DNA of 64,000 nt from JACDAN01 sp963842235 (GTDB lineage Bacteria; Actinomycetota; Thermoleophilia; Gaiellales; Gaiellaceae). The translations under genes were made by a program, and so were the position numbers. The DNA is taken from assembly GCA_963842235.1 (NCBI GenBank), contig CAWJFT010000001.1, positions 620,001-684,000 of the forward strand, written 5' to 3'. Under the pieces are notes generated by a model, which saw only the letters and a list, made by a program, of their open reading frames with translations, had not been told where the DNA came from and did not search any database. This document shows positions 32,499 to 40,349 of the stretch, one piece after another (position 1 is the first letter of the stretch; each line of letters opens with the position of its first letter).

Positions 32499-33662
32499 AT
32501 GGATTTCGCCCTCACTGACGATCAGCGAGAGATTCAGGCGCTCACGCGCGACTTCGCACAGGCCGAGATCGAGCCGAATGCGTCGGACTGGGACCGCGAC
32601 CACCACTTCCCGCGCGAGCTCTTCGGCAAGCTCGCCGAGCTGGGGCTCATGGGCGCCTGTGTGCCGGAGGAGTACGGCGGCGCCGGAGCCGACTTCCTCT
32701 CGTACATCCTCGTCCTCGAGGAGCTCTCGCGCGGCGATGCCGGCGTCGGCGTCACCGTCGCGGTACACACGAGCGCCTGCACCCTCCCGATCCTCAACTT
32801 CGGCACGGAGGAGCAGCGTGCCCGGTTCGTTCCGCCGCTCGCGCGCGGCGAAGGGATCGGCGCCTTCGCGCTCACCGAGTCGGAGGCCGGCTCTGATGCC
32901 GGCTCGCTGCGGACGCGCGCCGAGCCGACGAACGGCGGTTGGACGATCACCGGCTCCAAGCAGTGGATCACGAACGGGGCGCACGCGTCGACGTTCCTGT
33001 TCTTCGCTCGTACCGATCAGGACACGCCGGGGCCGAAGGGCGTCTCCGCGTTCATCCTCGACGCGGACCACGTCACGATCACCCGCGAGGAGGAGAAGCT
33101 CGGCCTGAACTCGTCGGTGACGAACGACATCGCGGTCGAGGGCGTCGAGGTCGGGCGCGACCGGCTCCTGCTCGACGAAGGCAAGGGCTTCACCGTCGCG
33201 ATGGAGACGCTCGACGGCGGGCGGATCGGAATCGCCGCACAGGCGCTCGGCATCGCCCAGGCCGCGTACGACGTCGCACGCGAGTACGCCAAGGAGCGGC
33301 GGACGTTCGGCAAGCGGATCGCCGAGCACCAGGCGATCCAGTGGAAGCTCGCCGACATGGCGACGGAGATCGACGCGTCACGCTTGCTCGTCTACCGCGC
33401 CGCGTGGCTGAAAGACCAGGGACGTCCCCACACGGAGGAGGGCGCCAAGGCCAAGCTCTTCGCCTCCGAGACTGCGCGCCGACAAACGGCTGAGGCGATC
33501 CAGATCCTCGGCGGCTACGGCTACACGAAGGAGTTCCCGGTCGAGCGCTACTACCGCGATGCGAAGATCACCGAGATCTACGAGGGGACGAGCGAGATCC
33601 AGAGGCTCGTGATCGCCCGCTCGGTGCTCGATCTGAAGCGACGCGAGCTGGCCGCCGGCTAA
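32499..33662 (+). CDS. Acyl-CoA dehydrogenase
   Basis: 387 residues in the usual three-domain ACAD fold. FALTESEAGSDAGSLRT and WITNGAHASTFLFFART are FAD-contacting signatures. RRTFGKRIAEHQAIQWKLAD is the second. The catalytic base is the Glu of IYEGTSEIQRLVIAR near residue 365. It introduces the alpha-beta double bond in acyl-CoA and passes electrons to EtfAB, whose genes are 7 kb downstream. Position of the Glu suits short- or branched-chain substrates. TATACC lies 10 nt before the ATG. Confidence 0.95.
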   Translation: MDFALTDDQREIQALTRDFAQAEIEPNASDWDRDHHFPRELFGKLAELGLMGACVPEEYGGAGADFLSYILVLEELSRGDAGVGVTVAVHTSACTLPILNFGTEEQRARFVPPLARGEGIGAFALTESEAGSDAGSLRTRAEPTNGGWTITGSKQWITNGAHASTFLFFARTDQDTPGPKGVSAFILDADHVTITREEEKLGLNSSVTNDIAVEGVEVGRDRLLLDEGKGFTVAMETLDGGRIGIAAQALGIAQAAYDVAREYAKERRTFGKRIAEHQAIQWKLADMATEIDASRLLVYRAAWLKDQGRPHTEEGAKAKLFASETARRQTAEAIQILGGYGYTKEFPVERYYRDAKITEIYEGTSEIQRLVIARSVLDLKRRELAAG

Positions 33663-34201
33663 TGCCGGACCGCGAGCTCGAGACGTACCTCGCGCTGCTT
33701 CTCGCCGACCAGAACCCGGCGTTGGCGGCGGCTCACGATGAGCTCTACCCGGAGCGCGTGCCCGAGCGGATCCCGCTATCGATCACGCTGCTCTATCCGT
33801 TCGCGCCTCCCTCGGAGGTCGATCAGCACCGCGAGACGCTGCGCTCGTTCTTCGCCTCGCATCCACCGTTCGACCTCGAGCTCGCCGGGCTAGCTCAATG
33901 GGCGGAAAGCGGCGCGGTCTATGCGTTCCCGGAGCCAGAGCAGCCGTTGCGCGACCTGATGCGCTCACTTTGGCGCCTCTTCCCGCAGTTCCCGCCCTAC
34001 GGCGACGTCGGCGCCGATCCTCCGCCGCACGCGTCGCTGACGCTATCGGGCGGAGAAGATCGCGAGGCGACGCGCTCGCGGGTTGAGCGGCGCCTCGAGG
34101 GACTGTTGCCGGCACACTTCCACATCGAGGAAGTCGCCCTCATGGAAGAGGAAGCGCCCGACCGCATGCGCCTCCGCGAGACGTTCCGGCTCGGCGTGTA
34201 A
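33662..34201 (+). CDS. 2H phosphoesterase / 2'-5' RNA ligase-like protein
   Basis: 179 residues. The second HxS/T motif is intact in PPPHASLTLSGG. The first would be expected as HxTLLYPF and reads LSITLLYPFAPP, so its catalytic His is replaced by Ser. 2H enzymes cleave or ligate cyclic phosphates in RNA or nucleotides; with one His missing this copy may have altered or no activity. Its ATG overlaps the acyl-CoA dehydrogenase stop (TAATG), so the two are co-transcribed. A hairpin terminator follows. Confidence 0.75.
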   Translation: MPDRELETYLALLLADQNPALAAAHDELYPERVPERIPLSITLLYPFAPPSEVDQHRETLRSFFASHPPFDLELAGLAQWAESGAVYAFPEPEQPLRDLMRSLWRLFPQFPPYGDVGADPPPHASLTLSGGEDREATRSRVERRLEGLLPAHFHIEEVALMEEEAPDRMRLRETFRLGV

Positions 34202-34203
34202 AC

Positions 34204-34262
34204 GGCCACGCCGGCCAAGCCGGCATGGCCTCTTATCGTCGGCGCCGCCGAGTCGGCGCCTA
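34204..34262. terminator. Terminator hairpin plus repeat hairpin (copy A)
   Basis: GGCCACGCCGGC (34204-34215) pairs with GCCGGCATGGCC (34219-34230) with one mismatch, followed by TCTT. A second hairpin, GTCGGCGCCG...GTCGGCGCC, fills 34238-34260. The 36 nt at 34227-34262 match 39312-39347 at 33 positions. The final TA begins the -10 box of the next gene. Confidence 0.75.
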
Positions 34263-34272
34263 AGCTTTCTCC
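34261..34272 (+). promoter_or_regulatory. Putative leaderless -10 box
   Basis: TAAGCT (34261-34266) ends 6 nt before the ATG of the adenosyltransferase at 34273. Confidence 0.4.
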
Positions 34273-34851
34273 ATGCCGCGCAAGGCCGACGAGCCCGTTC
34301 GTCTGACGCGGATCTACACGCGCGGTGGCGACCGCGGCGAGACGAGCCTCGGCGATGGAAGCCGGGTGTCGAAGCTCGACTGCCGCATCGCGGCGTTCGG
34401 GACCGTCGACGAGCTCAACTCCCTCGTCGGCGTCGTGCTGGCGGGAGACGTTTCCGAGGAGATCACCCCGGTGCTCGAACGCGTCCAGAACGAGCTCTTC
34501 GACCTCGGCGCCGATGTCAGCGTGCCCTTCGACCCCGAGGACGGGCGGCTGCGCGTTTCGCAGGAGCAGATCGACCGGCTCGAGGCCGACTGCGATCGCT
34601 TCAACGCCGACCTGTCCGAGCTCAAGAGCTTCGTGCTCCCGGGTGGCACCGAAGCCGCCGCCCGTCTCCACGTCGCGCGGGCGGTCTGCCGGCGCGCCGA
34701 GCGCGTGGTCCTCGACGCGGCCGAGCAGGTCGAGCTCAACCCGCTCGTGGCGGTCTACCTCAACCGCCTCTCCGATCTCCTCTTCATCCTCGCCCGCACC
34801 GCCAACGCGGGCGGGGACGAGCCGCTCTGGACGCCTGGCAGCTCCTCCTAG
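34273..34851 (+). CDS. Cob(I)yrinic acid a,c-diamide adenosyltransferase (PduO type)
   Basis: 192 residues, a helical bundle enzyme. The ATP-binding N-terminus is RIYTRGGDRGETSLGDGSRVSK, followed by GTVDELNSLVG, RAVCRRAERVV and NRLSDLLFILAR, all family signatures. It makes adenosylcobalamin from ATP and reduced cobalamin. The next enzyme but one, methylmalonyl-CoA mutase, needs this cofactor, which explains the location. Confidence 0.95.
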   Translation: MPRKADEPVRLTRIYTRGGDRGETSLGDGSRVSKLDCRIAAFGTVDELNSLVGVVLAGDVSEEITPVLERVQNELFDLGADVSVPFDPEDGRLRVSQEQIDRLEADCDRFNADLSELKSFVLPGGTEAAARLHVARAVCRRAERVVLDAAEQVELNPLVAVYLNRLSDLLFILARTANAGGDEPLWTPGSSS

Positions 34852-35576
34852 CGTTCCTCGCCTCGTTCGCGGCCGGGTATCTCGGCTCGGCGGTCGGTCT
34901 CGTCCTCGGCACGCTTCGGCTCCCGGCGATCCTTTTGCTCTCCGGCGACGCGGCCGCCGGAGCCGGCACGAATGTCGGCATCAGCGCGGCGTCCGCGGCG
35001 GCCGGCGGGTACCGACACGGCCGTGCCGGACGGGTCGACTGGCGGGTCGTCGCCTGGATGGGGCCCCCGTCCGTGGTCGGCGCCGTGATCGGCGCGCTGC
35101 TCACCGATGAGCTTCCGACTCGACTGCTCCTCGCCGTGATCGCGGCGATCCTGGCCTGGAACGGAATCGATCTGCTCGCCCGGCCGATTCGAGGCCGACC
35201 CTCGGAAAGGCCGCGACTGACGCCCGCCGTCGCTTTCGGCTTCGTGATCGGCCTGCTCGGCGGCGCTGTCGGGGTGATTCTCGGAACACTGCGGATGCCG
35301 GCCCTGCTCCGCGGCGTGGGCCTGACCGCTCATCGCGCCGTCGGAACGAACCTCGTGATCGGTTTCGCGCTCGGCCTCTTTGCGTTCGCGACGCATGCGC
35401 TGCTCGGACAGATCGAGTGGGGTCTCCTCGCCGCCGGGATCGCAGGCGCTCTTCCGGGTGGCTGGCTCGGGGCCAGTCTCACGGCGCGGCTCTCCGAGGA
35501 GACGTTGCGGCGTGCGATCGGCGTCGCGCTGATCGCGATCGCCTTCGCCTTTCTCGTCGAGGTCCTGGTCGGCTAG
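34827..35576 (+). CDS. TauE/SafE (DUF81) membrane transporter with a probable CTG start
   Basis: 249 residues with about seven to eight helices in two repeats: FLASFAAGYLGSAVGLVLG with GTNVGISAASA, and GFVIGLLGGAVGVILGTLR with GTNLVIGFALG. These paired glycine-rich repeats define the TauE/SafE family, which exports sulphite, sulphoacetate or related anions. No ATG, GTG or TTG precedes the first helix in this frame; the CTG at 34827 (DAWQLLLAF follows) gives the expected N-terminus. It overlaps the adenosyltransferase by 25 nt. Confidence 0.8.
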   Translation: MDAWQLLLAFLASFAAGYLGSAVGLVLGTLRLPAILLLSGDAAAGAGTNVGISAASAAAGGYRHGRAGRVDWRVVAWMGPPSVVGAVIGALLTDELPTRLLLAVIAAILAWNGIDLLARPIRGRPSERPRLTPAVAFGFVIGLLGGAVGVILGTLRMPALLRGVGLTAHRAVGTNLVIGFALGLFAFATHALLGQIEWGLLAAGIAGALPGGWLGASLTARLSEETLRRAIGVALIAIAFAFLVEVLVG

Positions 35577-35629
35577 CTCACATCATGTGACCGCTTACCG
35601 GCGACACGGCCGAAACAGTTAGCCCAACC

Positions 35630-35643
35630 TACAATTCGTCCCA
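35630..35643 (+). promoter_or_regulatory. Putative -10 box of the mutase gene
   Basis: TACAAT (35630-35635) lies 8 nt before the ATG at 35644, leaving almost no leader. The spacer is too short for a cobalamin riboswitch. Confidence 0.45.
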
Positions 35644-37311
35644 ATGGCGACCACTGAAGACCGCCGCGACGCCCTGAGTGGCATCGCCGAATGGCGCCGC
35701 GCGCTCTACGAGGCCGAGCCGGAGCGCCAGGGCGAGCTGTTCTCGACCATATCGGGGCTCGAGATCGATCCGCTCTATGCGGCGGCGTCCGTCGACATCG
35801 ACGAGGAGCGAGATCTGGGCTTCCCGGGTGTCTATCCGTTCACGCGCGGGGTCTATCCGTCTATGTACCGCGGGAAGCTCTGGACGATGCGGCAGTTCGC
35901 CGGCTTCGGCACCGCCGAGGAGACGAACGAGCGCTTCCGCTATCTGCTCGAGCACGGTCAGACGGGGCTCTCAACCGCGTTCGACATGCCCTCGCTGATG
36001 GGCTACGACTCCGACCATCCGCGATCGCTCGGCGAAGTGGGCCGGGAGGGAGTCGCGATCGACTCGCTGGAAGACATGGAGACGCTGTTCTCCGGCATCC
36101 CGCTCGGCGAGGTCTCCACCTCGATGACGATCAACTGCACGGCGCCGATCGCGCTGGCGTTCTACGTCGGAGTCGCCGAGAACCATGGTGTTCCGCGCTC
36201 CGAGCTGCGCGGGACGATTCAGACGGACATCCTCAAGGAGTACATCGCGCAGAAGGAGTGGATCTATCCACCTGAGCCGTCCATGCGGCTCGTGACGGAC
36301 ATGATCGAGTTCTGCGCGGAAGAGATGCCCAAGTGGCATCCGATCTCGATCTCCGGCTACCACATCCGCGAGGCCGGCTCGAACGCCGTCCAGGAGCTCG
36401 CCTTCACGCTCATGAACGGCTTCACGTACGTGGAGGCCGGCATCGAGCGCGGCCTCGACGTCGACGATTTCGCACCGCGGCTGTCCTTCTTCTTCAACGC
36501 TCACATCGACTTCTTCGAGGAGATCGCGAAGTACCGCGCAGCGCGAAGGATCTGGGCCCGCGAGCTTCGCGAGCGCTATGGGGCGAAGAATCCGCGCTCC
36601 TGGCTGATGCGCTTCCACACGCAGACGGCGGGTGTGTCGCTGACGGCGCAGCAGCCCGAGGTGAACATCGTGCGAACGGCGCTCGAGGCGCTCTCGGCCG
36701 TCCTGGGCGGGACGCAGTCGCTACACACGAACTCGTTCGACGAGGCGCTCGCGTTGCCGACCGAAAACGCGGTTCGCCTGGCGCTGCGCACCCAGCAGGT
36801 CATCGCGCACGAGACCGGCGTGGTCAACACGATCGACCCGCTCGGGGGCTCGTACTTCGTCGAGGACCTGACGAACCGGCTCGAGGGCGAGGCCTACGAC
36901 TACTTCGACCGGATCCGCGCGCTCGGCGGAGTCATCCCCGCGATCAAGGAGAACTTCTTCCAGCGTGAGATCGCCGACGCGTCGTTCCGCTACCAGTCCG
37001 AGCTCGAGGCCAAGCAGCGGGTGATCGTCGGCGTCAACCGTTATCAGGCAGCGGGGGACCCGGAGCTTGAGATTCTGCGCATCGATCCGGCGCTCGAGGG
37101 CAAGCAGATCGCGCGGGTCCGGTCGCTGCGCGAGCGGCGAGACTCAGTGGCGGCGGACGCGGCGCTCGCCCGGCTGAAGGAAGGAGCAGCAGGAGACGCC
37201 AACCTCATGCCGCTCTTCATCGAGTGCGCGCACGCCGGGGTCACGATGGGGGAGATGTGCGACGTGCTTCGGGAAATCTGGGGCGTCTGGCGCGAAACGC
37301 CCGTCTTCTAG
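35644..37311 (+). CDS. Methylmalonyl-CoA mutase, large (catalytic) subunit
   Basis: 555 residues forming the substrate-binding TIM barrel without the B12 domain, as in two-component mutases. It has YPFTRGVYPSMYRGKLWTMR (substrate loop with Tyr and Arg), SMTINCTAP, HPISISGYHIREAGSNAVQE (with the conserved His) and RFHTQTAGVSLTAQQPEVN. It interconverts methylmalonyl-CoA and succinyl-CoA with adenosylcobalamin. Its B12-binding subunit is at 38111-38509, separated by an inverted metallo-hydrolase gene, with which it overlaps by 4 nt. Confidence 0.93.
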   Translation: MATTEDRRDALSGIAEWRRALYEAEPERQGELFSTISGLEIDPLYAAASVDIDEERDLGFPGVYPFTRGVYPSMYRGKLWTMRQFAGFGTAEETNERFRYLLEHGQTGLSTAFDMPSLMGYDSDHPRSLGEVGREGVAIDSLEDMETLFSGIPLGEVSTSMTINCTAPIALAFYVGVAENHGVPRSELRGTIQTDILKEYIAQKEWIYPPEPSMRLVTDMIEFCAEEMPKWHPISISGYHIREAGSNAVQELAFTLMNGFTYVEAGIERGLDVDDFAPRLSFFFNAHIDFFEEIAKYRAARRIWARELRERYGAKNPRSWLMRFHTQTAGVSLTAQQPEVNIVRTALEALSAVLGGTQSLHTNSFDEALALPTENAVRLALRTQQVIAHETGVVNTIDPLGGSYFVEDLTNRLEGEAYDYFDRIRALGGVIPAIKENFFQREIADASFRYQSELEAKQRVIVGVNRYQAAGDPELEILRIDPALEGKQIARVRSLRERRDSVAADAALARLKEGAAGDANLMPLFIECAHAGVTMGEMCDVLREIWGVWRETPVF

Positions 37312-38033
37312 ACGTCCACCTCGTAGCCGTCGTAGACCTGCTCGTAGCTCGGGTCGAGCTCGCGCTCCTTCGGCCGATGGGTTAGCAGCAGCCGCTTCGC
37401 GCCTGAGGCCTGGAAGGCGGCATCCGCCTCTACCGCGGCAAGGTGCCCACGCGTTCCACCCTCGGGATACGGCTGGTCCAGCGTCGCCTCGCAGAGGAAG
37501 AGATCCGCGTCGCGGGCGAGCTCGGCGAGGCCGCCGTTCGGCCCGCTGTCGCCTGAATAGGCCAGCGACCTTCCGTTGGCGGAGACGCGGAAGCCGAACG
37601 CCAAGAGGTCGTAGTGGAGCACCCTCCGCGGCGTGACCCGCATGCCTGCGGTCTCGAACGCCTCGCCGTCGGCGTACTCGGAGGCCCGGAAGGCGTTTTC
37701 GAACATGTCGGGGAAGCCGAGTCGCCCGCCGATCTCGCTGAGCACCTTGCGGCCGCCGGGTGGGAGCCACAGCTCGGGCTCCGGCAGCTCGGACGCCGGC
37801 CCGAAGGACTGGGCCCACACCCAAGGGACGAGATCGCCCCAGTGGTCGAGATGGAAGTGCGTGATGCAGATCGCGTCGACCTGCGGCCAGTCCTCGTGCT
37901 CGCGAAGCTTGGCGAGGACACCTGCACCGCAGTCGAGCAAGACGCGGCCCGGAGGCCCTTGGACGAGGTAGCCGGATTGGGCGCCGCCGGGGTTGGGCCA
38001 AGCCGGCGAGCAGCCGATCACGGTGAGCTTCAT
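37308..38033 (-). CDS. MBL-fold metallo-hydrolase (RNase Z-like)
   Basis: About 241 residues starting MKLTVIGCSPAWPNPGG; an ATG three codons earlier at 38042 is possible. The metal motif is ITHFHLDHWGDL (HxHxDH), followed by SYSGDSGPN and LLTHRPK with further ligands. This resembles RNase Z/ElaC-type and arylsulphatase-type hydrolases but lacks the long RNase Z exosite arm, so the substrate is unknown. It lies on the opposite strand between the two mutase subunits. Confidence 0.85.
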   Translation of the reverse strand: MKLTVIGCSPAWPNPGGAQSGYLVQGPPGRVLLDCGAGVLAKLREHEDWPQVDAICITHFHLDHWGDLVPWVWAQSFGPASELPEPELWLPPGGRKVLSEIGGRLGFPDMFENAFRASEYADGEAFETAGMRVTPRRVLHYDLLAFGFRVSANGRSLAYSGDSGPNGGLAELARDADLFLCEATLDQPYPEGGTRGHLAAVEADAAFQASGAKRLLLTHRPKERELDPSYEQVYDGYEVDV

Positions 38034-38098
38034 GTGGGCCATAGTGTGTCCGATTCGGCGAAAAGCCGGTAGCGGTTCTTCCCGAACTAGCCCATTCC

Positions 38099-38110
38099 TA
38101 TACTCACGTC
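38099..38110 (+). promoter_or_regulatory. Putative leaderless -10 box
   Basis: TATACT (38099-38104) ends 6 nt before the GTG start of the B12-binding subunit. Confidence 0.45.
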
Positions 38111-38509
38111 GTGGCAGCGAAGATCAGGGTGGTGATCGCGAAGCCCGGCCTCGACGGGCACGACCGTGGTGCGAAGATCATCGCCCGAGCGCTCCGCGAC
38201 GCCGGCATGGAGGTCATCTACACCGGCCTGCACCAGACCCCCGAGCAGATCGTCGAGACCGCGATCCAGGAGGATGCCGACGCCGTCGGGATCTCGATCC
38301 TCTCCGGCGCACACATGACGCTCGTCCCGAAGATCGTCGAGGGACTGAAGGAGAACGGGGCCGAGGACGTCCTCGTCGTCGTCGGGGGCACGATCCCGAA
38401 GCACGATTCGGACGAGCTCAAACGGCTGGGCGTCGCCGAGATCTTCACGCCCGGCGCCCCGATGGGCGACGTTGTCGAGTTCCTGCGCGAGAAGGTTCCC
38501 GTCAGCTGA
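38111..38509 (+). CDS. Methylmalonyl-CoA mutase, small cobalamin-binding subunit
   Basis: 132 residues, a Rossmann-like B12 domain: KPGLDGHDRGAKIIARAL (DxHxxG with the cobalt-ligating His), then GISILSGAHMTLVP and VVVGGTIPKHD (SxL and GG motifs). It holds adenosylcobalamin for the large subunit at 35644-37311. It starts with GTG. Its TGA overlaps the CTG start of the enoyl-CoA hydratase. Confidence 0.94.
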   Translation: MAAKIRVVIAKPGLDGHDRGAKIIARALRDAGMEVIYTGLHQTPEQIVETAIQEDADAVGISILSGAHMTLVPKIVEGLKENGAEDVLVVVGGTIPKHDSDELKRLGVAEIFTPGAPMGDVVEFLREKVPVS

Positions 38510-39276
38510 TCGAGGTCAGGCGCGAGGGCCCAGTTGCGGTCGTCAGGGTCGACCGGCCCGACGCGCTCAATGCACTCGATCTTGAGACCCTGACGGCGCT
38601 GCGTGACCGGCTCGGCGAGCTGGCAAAGGACGTCGACACCCGCGTGGTCGTCCTCACCGGCGCCGGTGACCGCGCGTTCATCGCCGGCGCCGACATCATG
38701 TACATGAAGGGGCTCGACGTCGACGAGGCGAGGGCTTGGGGCGAGCTCGGCCACGAGGTCGCCCGGCTGCTCGAGACGATGCCGCAGCCGACGATCGCGG
38801 CGATCAACGGATTTGCCCTCGGCGGCGGCTGCGAGCTCGCGCTCGCCTGCGATCTCCGGTTTGCCTCCTCCCGCGCGAAGCTCGGCCAGCCCGAGATCAA
38901 CCTCGGGATCATCCCCGGCTGGGGCGGTACGCAGCGTCTTGCGCGGACGACGACGCTCGGCTTCGCGAAGGAACTGATCCTCACCGGTCGCACCGTGGAT
39001 GCGGAGGAGGCGCTCGAGCGCGGGCTCGTCAACGCCGTCACGGAGCCGGAGGAGCTCCTCCCGCGTGTACTGGAGACGGCCCTACAGCTCGCGGCGAAGA
39101 GCCCGCTGGCGCTCGAGGCGGCGAAGCAAGCCGTGAACCAGGCGCTCCATGGCGATCACGACGAGAACCTCGCACGCGAAGCCGACCGCTTCGGCGAGCT
39201 CTTCGCGAGCGAGGACGCGAAGGAAGGCCTCACGGCCTTCACCGAGAAGCGCGAACCCAGGTTTACGAGCCGCTAA
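38506..39276 (+). CDS. Enoyl-CoA hydratase with a probable CTG start
   Basis: 256 residues of crotonase fold. IEVRREGPVAVVRVDRPDAL opens the domain. GAGDRAFIAGADI and NGFALGGGCELALACD form the oxyanion hole with the first catalytic Glu, and PEINLGIIPGWGGTQRL holds the second. It hydrates trans-2-enoyl-CoA. The conserved first strand is included only if translation begins at the CTG at 38506, which overlaps the upstream TGA as CTGA; no ATG, GTG or TTG is available nearby in frame. Confidence 0.88.
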   Translation: MIEVRREGPVAVVRVDRPDALNALDLETLTALRDRLGELAKDVDTRVVVLTGAGDRAFIAGADIMYMKGLDVDEARAWGELGHEVARLLETMPQPTIAAINGFALGGGCELALACDLRFASSRAKLGQPEINLGIIPGWGGTQRLARTTTLGFAKELILTGRTVDAEEALERGLVNAVTEPEELLPRVLETALQLAAKSPLALEAAKQAVNQALHGDHDENLAREADRFGELFASEDAKEGLTAFTEKREPRFTSR

Positions 39277-39289
39277 AGCGGCCCTCAGC

Positions 39290-39347
39290 GGCCGCGCGGC
39301 AAAGCACGCGCGGCCTCTTCTGGTCGGCGCCGACGAGTCGGCGCCTA
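39290..39347. terminator. Terminator hairpin plus repeat hairpin (copy B)
   Basis: GGCCGCGCG (39290-39298) pairs perfectly with CGCGCGGCC (39307-39315), followed by TCTTCTG. A second perfect stem, GGCGCCGA with TCGGCGCC, fills 39326-39345. The last three bases are the stop codon of the convergent M23 gene. It is the partner of the repeat at 34227-34262. Confidence 0.78.
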
Positions 39348-40334
39348 GGGGCCGCTGAGCAGAATTCGCTCGGCGGTGATGGCGCCTGGCTTGCCGAGCT
39401 GTGCGTCGAGCGTCACCGGCATGATCTCCGTCCACACCGTCGCCCGTTCCTGGCCCAGGATGGCTCCGACGGCCCGCTCGATCTCCGTGTAGGGCTCGAC
39501 GGCAAGGGAGACGGGGCGGCTGATGCCGTTCAGCTTCAACCCCGTCGTGCGGACGCCCAGGCTGTTCACCTGCACCTTGAGCGCGTCAACTTGGCGGTCG
39601 AGCACGCTGCCCTTGAGCCACAGCGACGTCTGACCCTTGCGTGGCGCCGCGAAGAGCAGCCGCCAGGCACGGTTCAGGTACGGGAATGGATTGACCGCGC
39701 CGCCGTTCTTCGGATGCACCTCGAAGTGGAGGTGCGGCTCGATTCCGTTCGCATCTCCGGAGTCACCCACGAACCCGACCGGCTCGCCCGCCGCGACCCG
39801 CGCGCCGCTCTTCAGGCCCGGCGCGAACGCGATCCCCGGCGCGCAGCGGCCCTTGTTGTCGTTCGTCATCCCGAGGTCGTTGTTGAGATGGATGTAGAGG
39901 TACGTCGTGCCGCTGTCCCCGTAGAGGTAGAGCATGCAGCCGGCTGCCCAGGACGTGATGTGGAACTTGACGCGGCCGGGTTCGGCGGCGACGGCCAGCG
40001 CCTTCCGCGGCGCGACGATGTCGTTACCTTCGTGGCGCCCCTGCGGCCTCGGGTCGCCGAAGTCGTCGCTGTAGCGGAACTTTCCGAGCACCGGGAAGAT
40101 GATGCGCTTGCCGTCCACAGGGCTCTTCTTGGCTGCCGGCTTGCGCTTGGGGACGATGCCGGGATCCGGAATCGCGGAAGCCTGGCCGGCCATGATGCCG
40201 AGGATGGCGACAAGGAGAATTGCTCGGGCTGTCGTCCGGTGGCCGCTCAATGCTGGGACCCAGCGCTCCGGTTCGCGCTCGAAGCGCAAGACCCTAGCAG
40301 AGCGATCGGCGAAAATCAGCCTCGGGTCCCGCAT
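39345..40334 (-). CDS. Secreted M23 (LytM-type) metallopeptidase
   Basis: 329 residues. After a basic leader and hydrophobic segment (ARAILLVAILGIMAGQASA) comes the peptidase domain: FSDDFGDPRP-like YSDDFGDPRPQGRHEGNDI gives the first zinc ligands (His and Asp), and IEPHLHFEVHPKNGG the second (HxH). The remaining residues (250-329) form a beta-rich tail of unknown role. Such enzymes cut peptidoglycan cross-bridges or regulate envelope growth. The ATG at 40334 has GGGGAGAG seven bases upstream, which supports it, although a start nearer the hydrophobic segment is possible. It is divergent from etfB by 15 bp. Confidence 0.85.
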   Translation of the reverse strand: MRDPRLIFADRSARVLRFEREPERWVPALSGHRTTARAILLVAILGIMAGQASAIPDPGIVPKRKPAAKKSPVDGKRIIFPVLGKFRYSDDFGDPRPQGRHEGNDIVAPRKALAVAAEPGRVKFHITSWAAGCMLYLYGDSGTTYLYIHLNNDLGMTNDNKGRCAPGIAFAPGLKSGARVAAGEPVGFVGDSGDANGIEPHLHFEVHPKNGGAVNPFPYLNRAWRLLFAAPRKGQTSLWLKGSVLDRQVDALKVQVNSLGVRTTGLKLNGISRPVSLAVEPYTEIERAVGAILGQERATVWTEIMPVTLDAQLGKPGAITAERILLSGP

Positions 40335-40349
40335 TAGAGTTCTCTCCCC

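Noticed and set aside
35577..35643. Possible cobalamin riboswitch before methylmalonyl-CoA mutase
   Set aside because: Only 67 bp are available and the -10 box lies 8 nt from the start codon; there is no room for the riboswitch fold.
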